NCBI GenBank assembly: GCA_031269465.1
Contig: JAISZB010000132.1
Span: forward strand, 1-38,821
Direction of reading: 5' to 3'
Length of the DNA: 38,821 bases
DNA from: Clostridiales bacterium
Lineage (GTDB): Bacteria; Bacillota; Clostridia; Lachnospirales; WQUN01
Every line of letters starts with the position of its first letter. The stretch's first letter is position 1. The notes below the pieces were generated by a model, which ran no database searches, was not told the DNA's origin, and saw only the letters and a list, made by a program, of their open reading frames with translations. Position numbers and translations under genes: made by a program. Below, piece after piece: positions 1-9,800 of the stretch.

Positions 1-555
1 AAATCGAAAATCGAGTCGGTTCAACTATGCTTCACGACCGACCCGTTTATGTACGAATATGACGAAATAGCAGAAGTGAGCCTTGCCGCCATCAGCAAGC
101 TTAATGCTGCAGGAATCAAATGCACGGTACTCACGAAAGGGATTTTACCCGAATTCCCCGCCGGGGCTTCAGATAAAAATGAATACGGCGTAACGCTCAT
201 CTCGCTTGATGAGGATTTTAGAGAACGGGTAGAGCCGGGCGCGGCTTCCTATCAGGCTCGATTGGCCTCGCTCAGGCGGCTTCATGATCTTGGCTGTAAA
301 ACGTGGGTGAGCGTTGAGCCGTATCCTACGCCGAACATCATAAAGCAAGACTTGGGTGAGATTCTGGAAGCAATCGCCTTCACAGATAGAATTATCTTTG
401 GGCGCACAAACTATAACAAAGAAGCAAGTGCCTATGCAGCACACAGGGACTTTTACAACGAGCAAGCGCAAACGGTCATTGAATTTTGCGAGGCTCATAA
501 CATCCAGTACCACATCAAGAACGGTACGATTACTGAATTAACGAAAGTGGGGTGA
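1..555 (+). CDS. Radical SAM protein, TcmP-partner type (C-terminal part; 5' end outside window)
   Basis: The reading frame is open from base 1 through the TGA at 553-555, so the gene begins upstream of the window and the first ATG here (49) is internal. The visible part reads as the second half of a radical SAM TIM barrel of the SplB-like kind. It has a strand ending in TTDP, then a helix and VLTKG, then a WVSVEPYPTPN strand and an IIFGRTNYN strand. The Cys motif (CxxxCxxC) would lie upstream and cannot be checked. Proteins of this kind are often encoded with three-Cys-motif partner proteins, and a tcmP gene does occur at the far end of this operon. Only 6 bases separate it from the helicase gene, so the two are probably co-transcribed. 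The substrate is unknown. Confidence 0.8.
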   Translation, partial: KSKIESVQLCFTTDPFMYEYDEIAEVSLAAISKLNAAGIKCTVLTKGILPEFPAGASDKNEYGVTLISLDEDFRERVEPGAASYQARLASLRRLHDLGCKTWVSVEPYPTPNIIKQDLGEILEAIAFTDRIIFGRTNYNKEASAYAAHRDFYNEQAQTVIEFCEAHNIQYHIKNGTITELTKVG

Positions 556-561
556 GCGCGG

Positions 562-3500
562 ATGGCTCGACTTGAAGATATAACCGTAGGGGCAAGCGTC
601 ATTGGTATAGCAGGAAATTCGCCAGTGAGCGTGGTCGCTGCCAAATGGCACGGCACGAACGCCATGACTGTCACGTTCAAGAACGCCGCAGGCAACGTGG
701 CGGAACAAATACTGTACCGTGAGGACGAGCCGAGGCTGGACGCCGCAGACGGCAGCCTGCCTTGGAGTTTTGACGCGGACGCAAATCTGCTGCGGCTGAC
801 CTCGGAAGCCTACCGCATCAACCTCGCGCATATTTTTGACCCGTACCTCGCCGTTCACACATCGGCGATTGAACCGCTGCCGCACCAGATTTCAGCGGTT
901 TATCAGGAGATGCTTTCACGCCTGCCGCTTCGCTATATCTTGGCGGACGACCCCGGCGCGGGCAAGACAATTATGACGGGCCTGTTCTTGAAAGAACTGC
1001 TCGTGCGCGGCGACCTGAAACGATGCATGATAGTTTCGCCGGGCAACTTGGCTGAACAGTGGCAGGACGAACTATACCGCAAGTTTAACCTGCGGTTCGA
1101 GATACTTTCAAACGACCGAATTGAATCTGCCGTTACCGGAAACGTGTTCACGGAAGCCAACCTTTGCATAGTCCGCCTGGACAAACTTTCTCGTAATGAA
1201 GAAATACAGGATAAACTGCGCGTCACGGACTGGGACTTGATTGTCGTGGACGAGGCGCATAAGATGTCCGCCACTATTTGGGGCGGCGAAGTCAAATACA
1301 CGAAGCGGTTTCAACTTGGGAGATTGCTGTCCTCCATTGCGAGGCGCTTCCTGCTCCTAACCGCCACGCCGCACAACGGCAAAGAGGAGGACTTCCAACT
1401 TTTCATGTCGCTCATCGACCAAGACCGGTTTGAAGGAGTGGCGAGAAGCGGCAATCAGGCTGTTGACGTGTCCGACGCAATGCGCCGCCTTGTGAAAGAG
1501 GATTTGCTGAAATTCGACGGTACGCCGCTATTCCCGGAACGCAGGGCATACACAGTCAATTACGACCTCTCGCCCAAGGAAGCCACGCTCTATACAGCCG
1601 TTACCTATTATGTGCAGGACGAGTTCAACCGCGCAGACAACCTTGCGAATGAGCGCAAAAACACCGTCGGCTTTGCATTGACCATCTTGCAGCGCAGGCT
1701 CGCTTCTTCGCCGGAAGCCATATACCAATCATTGAAACGCCGCCGCGAGCGTTTGGAAAGCCGGCTTGCAGAAGAACGGCTTGGCAAACGAGCGGCTGAT
1801 TATGCAACGCAAATATATGATGACTACGATGATGACGATATGCCTTCGGCAGAACTGGAAGACGCCGAAGAGAAGGTCGTTGACCAAGCCTCTGCGGCGC
1901 AGACCATTGCGGAGCTGGAGGCTGAAATCAGCACGCTAAAACGACTGGAGCGCATGGCAAACGACGTGCGCCAAAGCGGCGAAGACCGCAAATGGGACGA
2001 ACTCTCCAAACTCCTCCAAGACGACAGCAATATGTTCGGCAAGGAAGGAATACGGGAAAAACTGATAATCTTCACCGAACACCGCGACACGCTCCGCTAC
2101 CTGACGGATAAAATTCGTTCCCTGCTTGGCAGCGAGGAAGCGGCCGTCACTATACACGGCGGTATGCTGCGCGACGAGCGGCGCAAGGTCGAAGAACTGT
2201 TTAAGCAGGACAAAGAAGTGCGAATTCTTATCGCCACCGACGCGGCAGGCGAAGGCATCAACCTTCAGCGAGCGCATTTGATGGTCAACTACGACCTGCC
2301 GTGGAACCCAAACCGCCTTGAACAGCGTTTTGGGCGCATCCACCGCATCGGGCAGACCGAGGTTTGCCATCTGTGGAATCTCGTGTCGCAGGAAACCCGC
2401 GAGGGCATGGTGTTTCAGCGGCTTTTTGAAAAATTGGAACAGGAGCGCGAAGCCCTGCACGGCAAAGTTTTTGACGTGCTCGGCAAGTTGACGTTTAATA
2501 ATAAGTCACTGCGCGAACTGCTTATCGAGGCTGTGCGCTACAACAATCAGGAAGATGTGCGTAGACGGCTCTACGAGGTGGTTGACCACTCCCTCGACAG
2601 CGAGACGCTCACGCGTCTTCTTGACGAACACGCTCTAACCGAAAACACAATGGACGTACATCGGGTGATGGCTATTCGTGAGGATATGGAGCGCATGGAA
2701 GCGCATAAACTCCAACCGCACTTCTTTGAGTCTTTCTTCTTAGAGGCGTTTCAGAGCGTCGGCGGCAAGATAAAGCCCCGTGAGAAAGGGCGCCATGAGA
2801 TAACATCCGTGCCGTTCGCAGTCCGAAACCGCGATATGCAGATAGGCTTCGGAGAGCCTGTGCTGCAAAGATACGAACGTGTCTGTTTCGATAAGTCCTA
2901 CTGCAACATACAGGGACAGCCGCAAGCCTCGTTGATAGCGCCGGGACATCCTCTGCTTGAAGCGACCATCGACCTTATCCGTGAGCGCAATGCCGACGTG
3001 ATGAAACGCGGCGCGGTCTTTATAGACGACAACGACTATGGCGTGGACGCCCGTTTGCTTTTCTATGTTGAGGACTCTGTGCAGGACGGCATTATTCTAC
3101 CCAGCGGGAGCAAGCGCATTATCTCCAAACACATTCACTTTGTGGAACTGAGAGAAGACGGCGCTGCCGCAAACGCCGGATACGCGCCGTATCTTGACTA
3201 CAGAGCCGCCAATGAAGAGGAACAGACGGCAATCCGAGCATTCCTGAACAGCCAGCAATGGCTGCAGCAGAATGTTGAGGAAATAGCAGTCGGCTATGCG
3301 ATATCCGAAGTTATCCCTGTTCATGTTGCCGAGGTTAGGGCGAGAAAGACGAAACTCATCGACAAGACCATGAAAGCAGTCAAGGAGCGTCTCACTGCCG
3401 AGATTCAGTATTGGGACTTCCGCGCCGCTGATTTGAAGATGAAAGAATCAGCGGGGAAGACAAACGCCAAGCAGAACTCTCAGATGGCGTCCAGACGCGC

Positions 3501-4074
3501 CGAGGAACTAGAAGCGCGTATGCAGAAGCGGCTTGCTGAACTGGAAACGGAAAAACTCATCTCCGCCATGCCGCCCGTGATTGTAGGCGGGGCGATAGTC
3601 ATACCACTCGGTCTGCTGAACTCTTTGACAGGCAGGGTTGACACCTTTGCCGCTGACGCAATGGCGAGACGCGCGGTAGAACTTGCCGCTATGCAAGCCA
3701 TAATGAACATCGAAACGTCCCTCGGCTATATCCCGCGAGACGTGAGCGCGGCGAAAGTCGGATACGACGTTGAGTCCCGGATACCACAGGACAAACGCGG
3801 CGCAGACGGTACGATTCTTCGTTTTATTGAAGTCAAAGGTCGAACGCGTGGAGCGGACACTGTGACCGTCAGCAAGAATGAAATACTCACGGCTTTCAAC
3901 AAGCCCGACGAATATATATTGGCGATTGTGGAAGTGGACGGCACGGCGACAAAGACCGTCTACCTGAAAAAGCCGTTCCGCGAACGCCCGGATTTTGCCG
4001 CCACAAGCGTGAACTACGACATCGTGGAGCTGGTCGGCGGGTCGGAAATCCTATTGCAGCGAGGTGAAGAATAA
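562..4074 (+). CDS. SNF2-family helicase with C-terminal DUF3883 nuclease-like domain (Hma-type defence helicase)
   Basis: This 1170-residue protein is a superfamily 2 helicase/translocase of the SNF2/RapA type. It shows Walker A DDPGAGKT (residues 129-136), a DEAH box (230-233) and TATPHNG (267-273). The second RecA lobe has GEGINLQ near 563 and QRFGRIHRIGQ near 588-598. A charged, probably coiled-coil insert (about 385-480) lies between the lobes. The tail (about 1050-1135) matches DUF3883, a PD-(D/E)XK-like fold, with FIEVKGR at about 1088-1094 supplying the E-x-K signature. Helicases of this build occur with DUF1156 methylases and DUF499 ATPases in defence islands. By inference it moves along DNA and may cut unmodified DNA. 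The start is ATG 562, 6 bases after the upstream stop. Its stop overlaps the next start as TAATG, implying translational coupling. Confidence 0.92.
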   Translation: MARLEDITVGASVIGIAGNSPVSVVAAKWHGTNAMTVTFKNAAGNVAEQILYREDEPRLDAADGSLPWSFDADANLLRLTSEAYRINLAHIFDPYLAVHTSAIEPLPHQISAVYQEMLSRLPLRYILADDPGAGKTIMTGLFLKELLVRGDLKRCMIVSPGNLAEQWQDELYRKFNLRFEILSNDRIESAVTGNVFTEANLCIVRLDKLSRNEEIQDKLRVTDWDLIVVDEAHKMSATIWGGEVKYTKRFQLGRLLSSIARRFLLLTATPHNGKEEDFQLFMSLIDQDRFEGVARSGNQAVDVSDAMRRLVKEDLLKFDGTPLFPERRAYTVNYDLSPKEATLYTAVTYYVQDEFNRADNLANERKNTVGFALTILQRRLASSPEAIYQSLKRRRERLESRLAEERLGKRAADYATQIYDDYDDDDMPSAELEDAEEKVVDQASAAQTIAELEAEISTLKRLERMANDVRQSGEDRKWDELSKLLQDDSNMFGKEGIREKLIIFTEHRDTLRYLTDKIRSLLGSEEAAVTIHGGMLRDERRKVEELFKQDKEVRILIATDAAGEGINLQRAHLMVNYDLPWNPNRLEQRFGRIHRIGQTEVCHLWNLVSQETREGMVFQRLFEKLEQEREALHGKVFDVLGKLTFNNKSLRELLIEAVRYNNQEDVRRRLYEVVDHSLDSETLTRLLDEHALTENTMDVHRVMAIREDMERMEAHKLQPHFFESFFLEAFQSVGGKIKPREKGRHEITSVPFAVRNRDMQIGFGEPVLQRYERVCFDKSYCNIQGQPQASLIAPGHPLLEATIDLIRERNADVMKRGAVFIDDNDYGVDARLLFYVEDSVQDGIILPSGSKRIISKHIHFVELREDGAAANAGYAPYLDYRAANEEEQTAIRAFLNSQQWLQQNVEEIAVGYAISEVIPVHVAEVRARKTKLIDKTMKAVKERLTAEIQYWDFRAADLKMKESAGKTNAKQNSQMASRRAEELEARMQKRLAELETEKLISAMPPVIVGGAIVIPLGLLNSLTGRVDTFAADAMARRAVELAAMQAIMNIETSLGYIPRDVSAAKVGYDVESRIPQDKRGADGTILRFIEVKGRTRGADTVTVSKNEILTAFNKPDEYILAIVEVDGTATKTVYLKKPFRERPDFAATSVNYDIVELVGGSEILLQRGEE

Positions 4075-6809
4075 TGGAACAGAAAAAGAAACTCATCGAA
4101 GTGGCTCTGCCGCTTGAAGCAATAAACGCGGAATCCGCGCGGGAGAAATCAATCCGTCACGGGCATCCGTCCACGCTGCATCTGTGGTGGGCGCGGCGTC
4201 CGCTTGCAACGGCTCGTGCTGTGATTTGGTCGTCGCTTGTGGATGACCCGTCAAGTCTACCGGAGCAGTTCCCGACTGAAGAGGCGCAGAACGCTGAGCG
4301 GGAGCGTCTGTTCAAAATTCTCTCCGAACTGGTGAAATGGGAGAACTCCAACAATCAAGATATTTTGGATGCGGCAAAAGCCGAAATCATGAAATCCACG
4401 GATGGCAATCCGCCAGCGTTGCTTGACCCCTTTGCTGGAGGCGGCGCGATACCGCTTGAAGCACAGCGGCTTGGACTGGAAGCTCACGCAAGCGACTTGA
4501 ACCCCGTTGCCGTGATGATAAACAAGGCAATGATAGAGATACCGCCGAAGTTTGCCGGGCAACCGCCGGTTCATCCACCAGAGCCTAGTAAGCAGATGGA
4601 ATTGGGAAAGGTTTGGCGCGGCGCGCAAGGGCTTGCGGAGGACGTGCGTTATTACGGCGATTGGATGAAGAAGAAGGCTTTCGAGAAAATCGGTCATCTC
4701 TACCCGAAAGTGAAAGACGAGCATGGGCAGGAGCACACCGTCATTGCGTGGATTTGGGCGAGAATGGTCAAATGCCCGAATCCTGCTTGCGGGTGTGAAA
4801 TGCCGCTTGCGAGCAGTTTTGAGTTGTCTAAGAAGAAGGGTAAAGAGGCATATGTTCAGCCGATTATCGAGGGTACTAATATCCGCTATGAAGTGAAGTA
4901 TGGAAAAGGTGCGCCAGAACCGACGAAAACGGCTCGCGGGGCTAAGTTTAAGTGTGTAGCTTGTGGTGAATCTTCAACGCCGGAGCATATCAAAAACGAA
5001 GCGCTTGCTGATAGAATGGGTGCGGCGCTTATGGCTATTGTCGCCGAAAGTAGCAACGGGCGGCTATATTTATCACCAAATGAGGAACACTCAAAAGCAA
5101 CCGAGGTTGAGAAACCTTCTGACTATCCCTCTGGTGAGATGCCAACCAATCCGCGTTGGTTTACTCCTCCGCAGTACGGACTTACAAATTATAATCAGCT
5201 ATTCACAAATCGGCAATTAGCTACACTTTCAATATTCAGTGACCTTGTTTCTGACGTTAGGGAACAAGTACTTTTCTGCAGTAGCAACAAGCAGTATGCT
5301 GACGCTATTGCCGTTTATTCTGCATTCGTAGTCAGCAAATTATCTGACCGTGGTTCTTCCATTTGCGGTTGGGATATAACTCGCGAAAGCTTACGGAATA
5401 CATTTGGAAGGCAAGCCATCCCGATGGTGTGGGATTATGCTGAAAGCAACCCATTTAGCAATTCATCTGGCTCCTTTGATAATATGCTCGAATGGGTTGA
5501 GAAGGCTATCCGTAAATTTCCATCTAATTTACAAGGAATAGTGGCGCAACACGAAGCGCAGACAGATAACGGCTTGCGAAATGTTATGGTGTCTACAGAC
5601 CCACCTTATTACGACAACATTGGTTATGCAGATTTAAGCGACTTCTTCTACATTTGGTTGAGAAGATCATTAAAGTGTATTTATCCATCTCTGTTCCGAA
5701 CAATGATGGTTCCTAAAGTCGAGGAACTGATTGCGACACCTTACCGTTTCGGAGGGAGTGTTGATAAAGCACGCTCATTTTTCGAGCATGGAATGTTTAC
5801 TGCATTCCAACATATTTATCAATATACACAAGCAGAATTTCCGTTAACCGTTTATTATGGCTACAAACAAAAAGAAACTGATGAAAATGAATCTGTATCT
5901 TCAACAGGTTGGGAAACAATGCTCTCAGCAATAATTCGGGCAGGGTTTACTATTACTGGCACTTGGCCTATGAGGACAGAACTCACAAACCGAGCAGTTG
6001 GTACAGGCACTAATGCTCTCGCATCCTCAATCATTCTCGTCTGCCGAAAGCATTCAGCAGGTGTTCCTGTCTGTACTCGCCGAGATTTCATAAACACGCT
6101 CAAACGAGAGTTGAAACCGGCACTGGCAAAGCTACAGGTAAGCAACATCGCACCGGTAGACTTGGCGCAATCGGCAATAGGACCCGGTATGGGTGTGTAT
6201 TCCCGCTTTTCCAAGGTGCTGGAAGCGGACGGAACGCCAATGAGCGTCCGCTCGGCGTTGCAAATCATCAATCAGGAACTCGACCTTTATTTTACGGAGC
6301 AGGACGGCGAACTTGACCGCAATAGCCGATTCTGCGTTGACCTTTATTCACAGTACGCCTTCAACGACATGAAATTTGGTGAAGCGGACGTGTTGGCGCG
6401 GGCAAAAAACACGTCGGTGGAAAAACTCCGGGCGGCTGGCATCCTCTATGCCGAAAAAGGCGTAGTTCGGCTTTTGACCCGCGAGGAAATCTCCGATAAG
6501 ACGGCTCGCTCCGGCGAACGGATTATCTGGCTCCTTACGCAGCAGCTCACCCATGCGATGGAGAAAGAAGGCGTAGTCGGCGCGGCGAACATAGTAGCTG
6601 ACATCTTCACATCTGAGCCGGAACACGCCAAGGCGTTGGCGTACCGCCTGTTCCAGATAGCAGAGCGCAAAGGTTGGGCGAGTGAGGCATACGCTTACAA
6701 CTCGCTCGTCATCGCATGGCCGGAAGTGCAAAGCAAGGCTGCGGACATAACCGCAAATAGAAACAACGCGAAGCAAATGACGCTAATCGACGTAGCAAAG
6801 AACGATTAA
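4074..6809 (+). CDS. DUF1156 DNA methyltransferase (adenine-N6 or cytosine-N4), Hma-type
   Basis: This 911-residue DNA amino-methyltransferase opens with the DUF1156 domain, where EKSIRHGHPSTLHLWWARRP is typical. The AdoMet-binding motif DPFAGGG is at 118-124, followed by SDLNPVA, and the catalytic DPPY is at 509-512. The motif order (AdoMet site before DPPY) and the long insert fit the family. Paired cysteines at 234, 239, 241 and at 294, 297 look like a zinc ribbon. By family knowledge it would mark host DNA so that the helicase/nuclease spares it. Its ATG overlaps the helicase stop, and the ATPase gene begins 16 bases after its stop. The stretch from about 4800 to 6060 is visibly richer in A+T than both ends, which suggests a swapped specificity region. 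Confidence 0.9.
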   Translation: MEQKKKLIEVALPLEAINAESAREKSIRHGHPSTLHLWWARRPLATARAVIWSSLVDDPSSLPEQFPTEEAQNAERERLFKILSELVKWENSNNQDILDAAKAEIMKSTDGNPPALLDPFAGGGAIPLEAQRLGLEAHASDLNPVAVMINKAMIEIPPKFAGQPPVHPPEPSKQMELGKVWRGAQGLAEDVRYYGDWMKKKAFEKIGHLYPKVKDEHGQEHTVIAWIWARMVKCPNPACGCEMPLASSFELSKKKGKEAYVQPIIEGTNIRYEVKYGKGAPEPTKTARGAKFKCVACGESSTPEHIKNEALADRMGAALMAIVAESSNGRLYLSPNEEHSKATEVEKPSDYPSGEMPTNPRWFTPPQYGLTNYNQLFTNRQLATLSIFSDLVSDVREQVLFCSSNKQYADAIAVYSAFVVSKLSDRGSSICGWDITRESLRNTFGRQAIPMVWDYAESNPFSNSSGSFDNMLEWVEKAIRKFPSNLQGIVAQHEAQTDNGLRNVMVSTDPPYYDNIGYADLSDFFYIWLRRSLKCIYPSLFRTMMVPKVEELIATPYRFGGSVDKARSFFEHGMFTAFQHIYQYTQAEFPLTVYYGYKQKETDENESVSSTGWETMLSAIIRAGFTITGTWPMRTELTNRAVGTGTNALASSIILVCRKHSAGVPVCTRRDFINTLKRELKPALAKLQVSNIAPVDLAQSAIGPGMGVYSRFSKVLEADGTPMSVRSALQIINQELDLYFTEQDGELDRNSRFCVDLYSQYAFNDMKFGEADVLARAKNTSVEKLRAAGILYAEKGVVRLLTREEISDKTARSGERIIWLLTQQLTHAMEKEGVVGAANIVADIFTSEPEHAKALAYRLFQIAERKGWASEAYAYNSLVIAWPEVQSKAADITANRNNAKQMTLIDVAKND

Positions 6810-6825
6810 ACGGGAGGATACGGTT

Positions 6826-9800
6826 ATGGCAAATAATCACGTGCAGGTATCGCAAGGTTTTCGGATTCTGCTGGGAGGGTTGGCTCCCTATATCGCCCGC
6901 GAACTGGGAAGTGAATTCAGTAATGATTGGTGGAATACGGCGGTAATTGATACGCTGTATGATGACCAGAAGCGTGACTTGCCGCTTTCAGGCGATTGGG
7001 CGAAGTTGGTGGATTCGCTTGACATAGCGCGTTGCCTGCTGTTATTCGACTTGCACTGGCAAAAAGTCTTTCGCAAGAAGTTGTCTGTTGAACACCGCAC
7101 TTGGGCAAAGGAATTGGTCGGTGTCCGCAATAAACTGGCGCACCTCGGAGGCGAAGACTTCACAGCCGATGACACTTGGCGAGCGCTGGATACGATGTCA
7201 CGGCTCTGCGAACAGATAGACCCCGATGGCGCGGAGGAAATACGCGTGCTTCTCCGCACATCCCGTTACGGCAGCGAGAGCGGCTCCACTGCAGTCACGG
7301 TAGCCTCCTCTACTCCTGCCGCCGCAGCCAAGAGTAAGAAAGTCGGCATATTGGACACCACGCCTATCAGCGGTCTTCCGTGTTGGCGCGATGTCATAGA
7401 GCCGCACCCCGACGTGGCGCAGGGCAGATACAAGAATGCCGAGTTTGCTGCCGACCTCGCGCAGGTTGCTCGCGGCGAAGGCGCATATGAATACCGTGAC
7501 CCCGTGGAGTTCTTTGCCCGTACTTATGTGACCGAGGGCATGACTGGGCTTTTAGAACAGTCGCTCCGCCGTGTCTGCGGCAAGGACGGCGAGCCTGTTA
7601 TTCAGCTTAAGACTGCGTTTGGTGGTGGCAAGACCCACAGTATGCTTGCGCTCTATCACATGATGCGCGGCAGGGTTTCACTCGATAAGATCCCAAATGT
7701 GAAACCTGTTCTGCAGAGGGCAGAAGTAACGTCTCTGCCAAAAGCGAATGTGGCTGTACTCGTCGGCACGGCGCTCGACCCGACCAAGGCAAAGCGTCCC
7801 CAAAATATGCCCGGCATCACCATCAACACTTTGTGGGGAGAGATGGCGGCGCAGCTTGCGGAATCAGCAGGAAACGCGAAACTCTACGACTATATAAAAG
7901 AGGCGGACAAAAAAGGCGTGTCGCCCGGTTCGGAAGCCTTGAAGAATCTTTTTGATGCCGCCGCACCTTGCCTCATTTTGATGGATGAGTTGGTGGCATA
8001 TGCCAAGAAACTATACGGCGCAAACGGACTGCCCGCAGGCACATTTGATAACTTTATCTCCTTTGTTCAAGAAGTGACAGAGGCGGCAAGGGCAAGCAAG
8101 AACAGCCTTGTCGTGGCCTCCATTCCCGAATCGGATATAGAAATCGGCGGCGACGCAGGCAAGACCGCCCTTGAAACCATAGAGCATACCTTCGGTCGCA
8201 TGGAGTCCATCTGGAAGCCCGTAGCCGCCAACGAGGGCTTTGAGGTTGTGCGCCGCAGACTGTTCCTTGACTGCAAAGACCCTGACGGGCGCGACGCCGT
8301 CTGCTCTAAGTTCAGTCAGATGTATAACGAAAACACCAGCGACTTCCCGCTCGAAGCTCGCGAGGTGGAATACCGTGACCGCATGGTTTCCTGCTATCCC
8401 ATCCACCCTGAAGTATTCGACCGCTTGTATGAGGACTGGGCTACCTTGGAGCGTTTCCAGAGGACGCGCGGCGTTCTGCGCCTGATGGCGGCTGTCATCC
8501 ACGAACTTTGGATGGGCAATGACGCGGGCTTTATGATAATGCCCGGCTCCGTGCCGCTGGATGTGCCAAACGTGCGCGACGAACTCACACGCCATCTTTC
8601 TGAAGGATGGAACGCTCTCGTCGACCGCGAGGTGGACGGCAGGAACTCCATCCCTTATCAGAAGGACCAGCAAAACGTCCGCTACGGCAGCAAGCTGGCT
8701 TCCCGCCGTATGGCGAGAACTGTCATGCTCGGCTCTGCCCCGACTGTCCGCGACCAAAATGTGCGCGGCATCGAGGCTTCCCGTATTCGCCTTGGCGTGG
8801 TTCAGCCCGGTGAAAACATAGCGAATTTCAACGATGCCTTAAACACACTGGCATCCGCGCTTGCTTACCTTTATACGAATCCGTCAGGCGACCGCTTCTG
8901 GTACGACACACGCCCGACACTCCGCAAGACCGTGGAAGACCGCGCCACGCAAGTGGCCGCCCCCGACGTGGAGTATGAAATAGAGACACGGCTTCGCGCC
9001 ATTCGCAGGGAGCAGCCGTTTGCGGGCATCCATATCTGCCCGTCGTCCTCGCTTGACGTGCCGGACGAGCAGACTGCCCGCCTTGTAATACTGCGCCCCA
9101 CGGACGAGTACAAGGCGTCCAACCAGAGCAATACGGCAATGACGGCGGTTACTGATGTTCTGAATAATCGCGGCAACAAGCCGCGCATCTATCGGAATAT
9201 GCTCGCTTTCATTGCGCCCGAACAAGACCTGATGACTTCCCTCAAGCAGACAGTGCGTCGTTACCTTGCATGGAAGTCAATCAGGGAAGACAGCGAAGAC
9301 CTGAATCTTGACGCGGCGCAAAACCGCGAGACTGACAACAATCTGACCCGCTTCAACCGTACGGTTGACGACCAAATCAAGGAAGCCTACTGCTGGCTGC
9401 TCGTGCCGTACATCGACAAGAACACGGACATGAAAACCATCATCTGGGACACTGTCCGAATCAGCGGCGGCAACGACAGCATTATCAGTAAAGCCGCCAA
9501 GAAGATGCTCCAGAATGAGCAAATCGTTACGAAGTGGGCTCCGGCTCTGCTCCTGATGGAACTGGACAGTGTGCTATGGAAGAATGATGACCACATCGCC
9601 GTAAAGAAGCTATGGGAGTACCTCTGCACCTATTGCTACCTTCCTCGTTTGGCAAATGAAAACGTGCTGATGGACGCTATCCAGACGGGTCTTAACTCCA
9701 CCGAGTATTTCGCTTTTGCTTCCGGCTTTGACGGTTGCCGATACCTCGACATGAAGTTCAACCAGTATGCTGGAATCGTAGAGCGTTCTGGCTACTTAGT

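Noticed and set aside
8011..8757. 248-codon minus-strand open frame inside the DUF499 gene
   Set aside because: It is a shadow frame of a strongly supported gene, favoured by its G+C-rich codon pattern.
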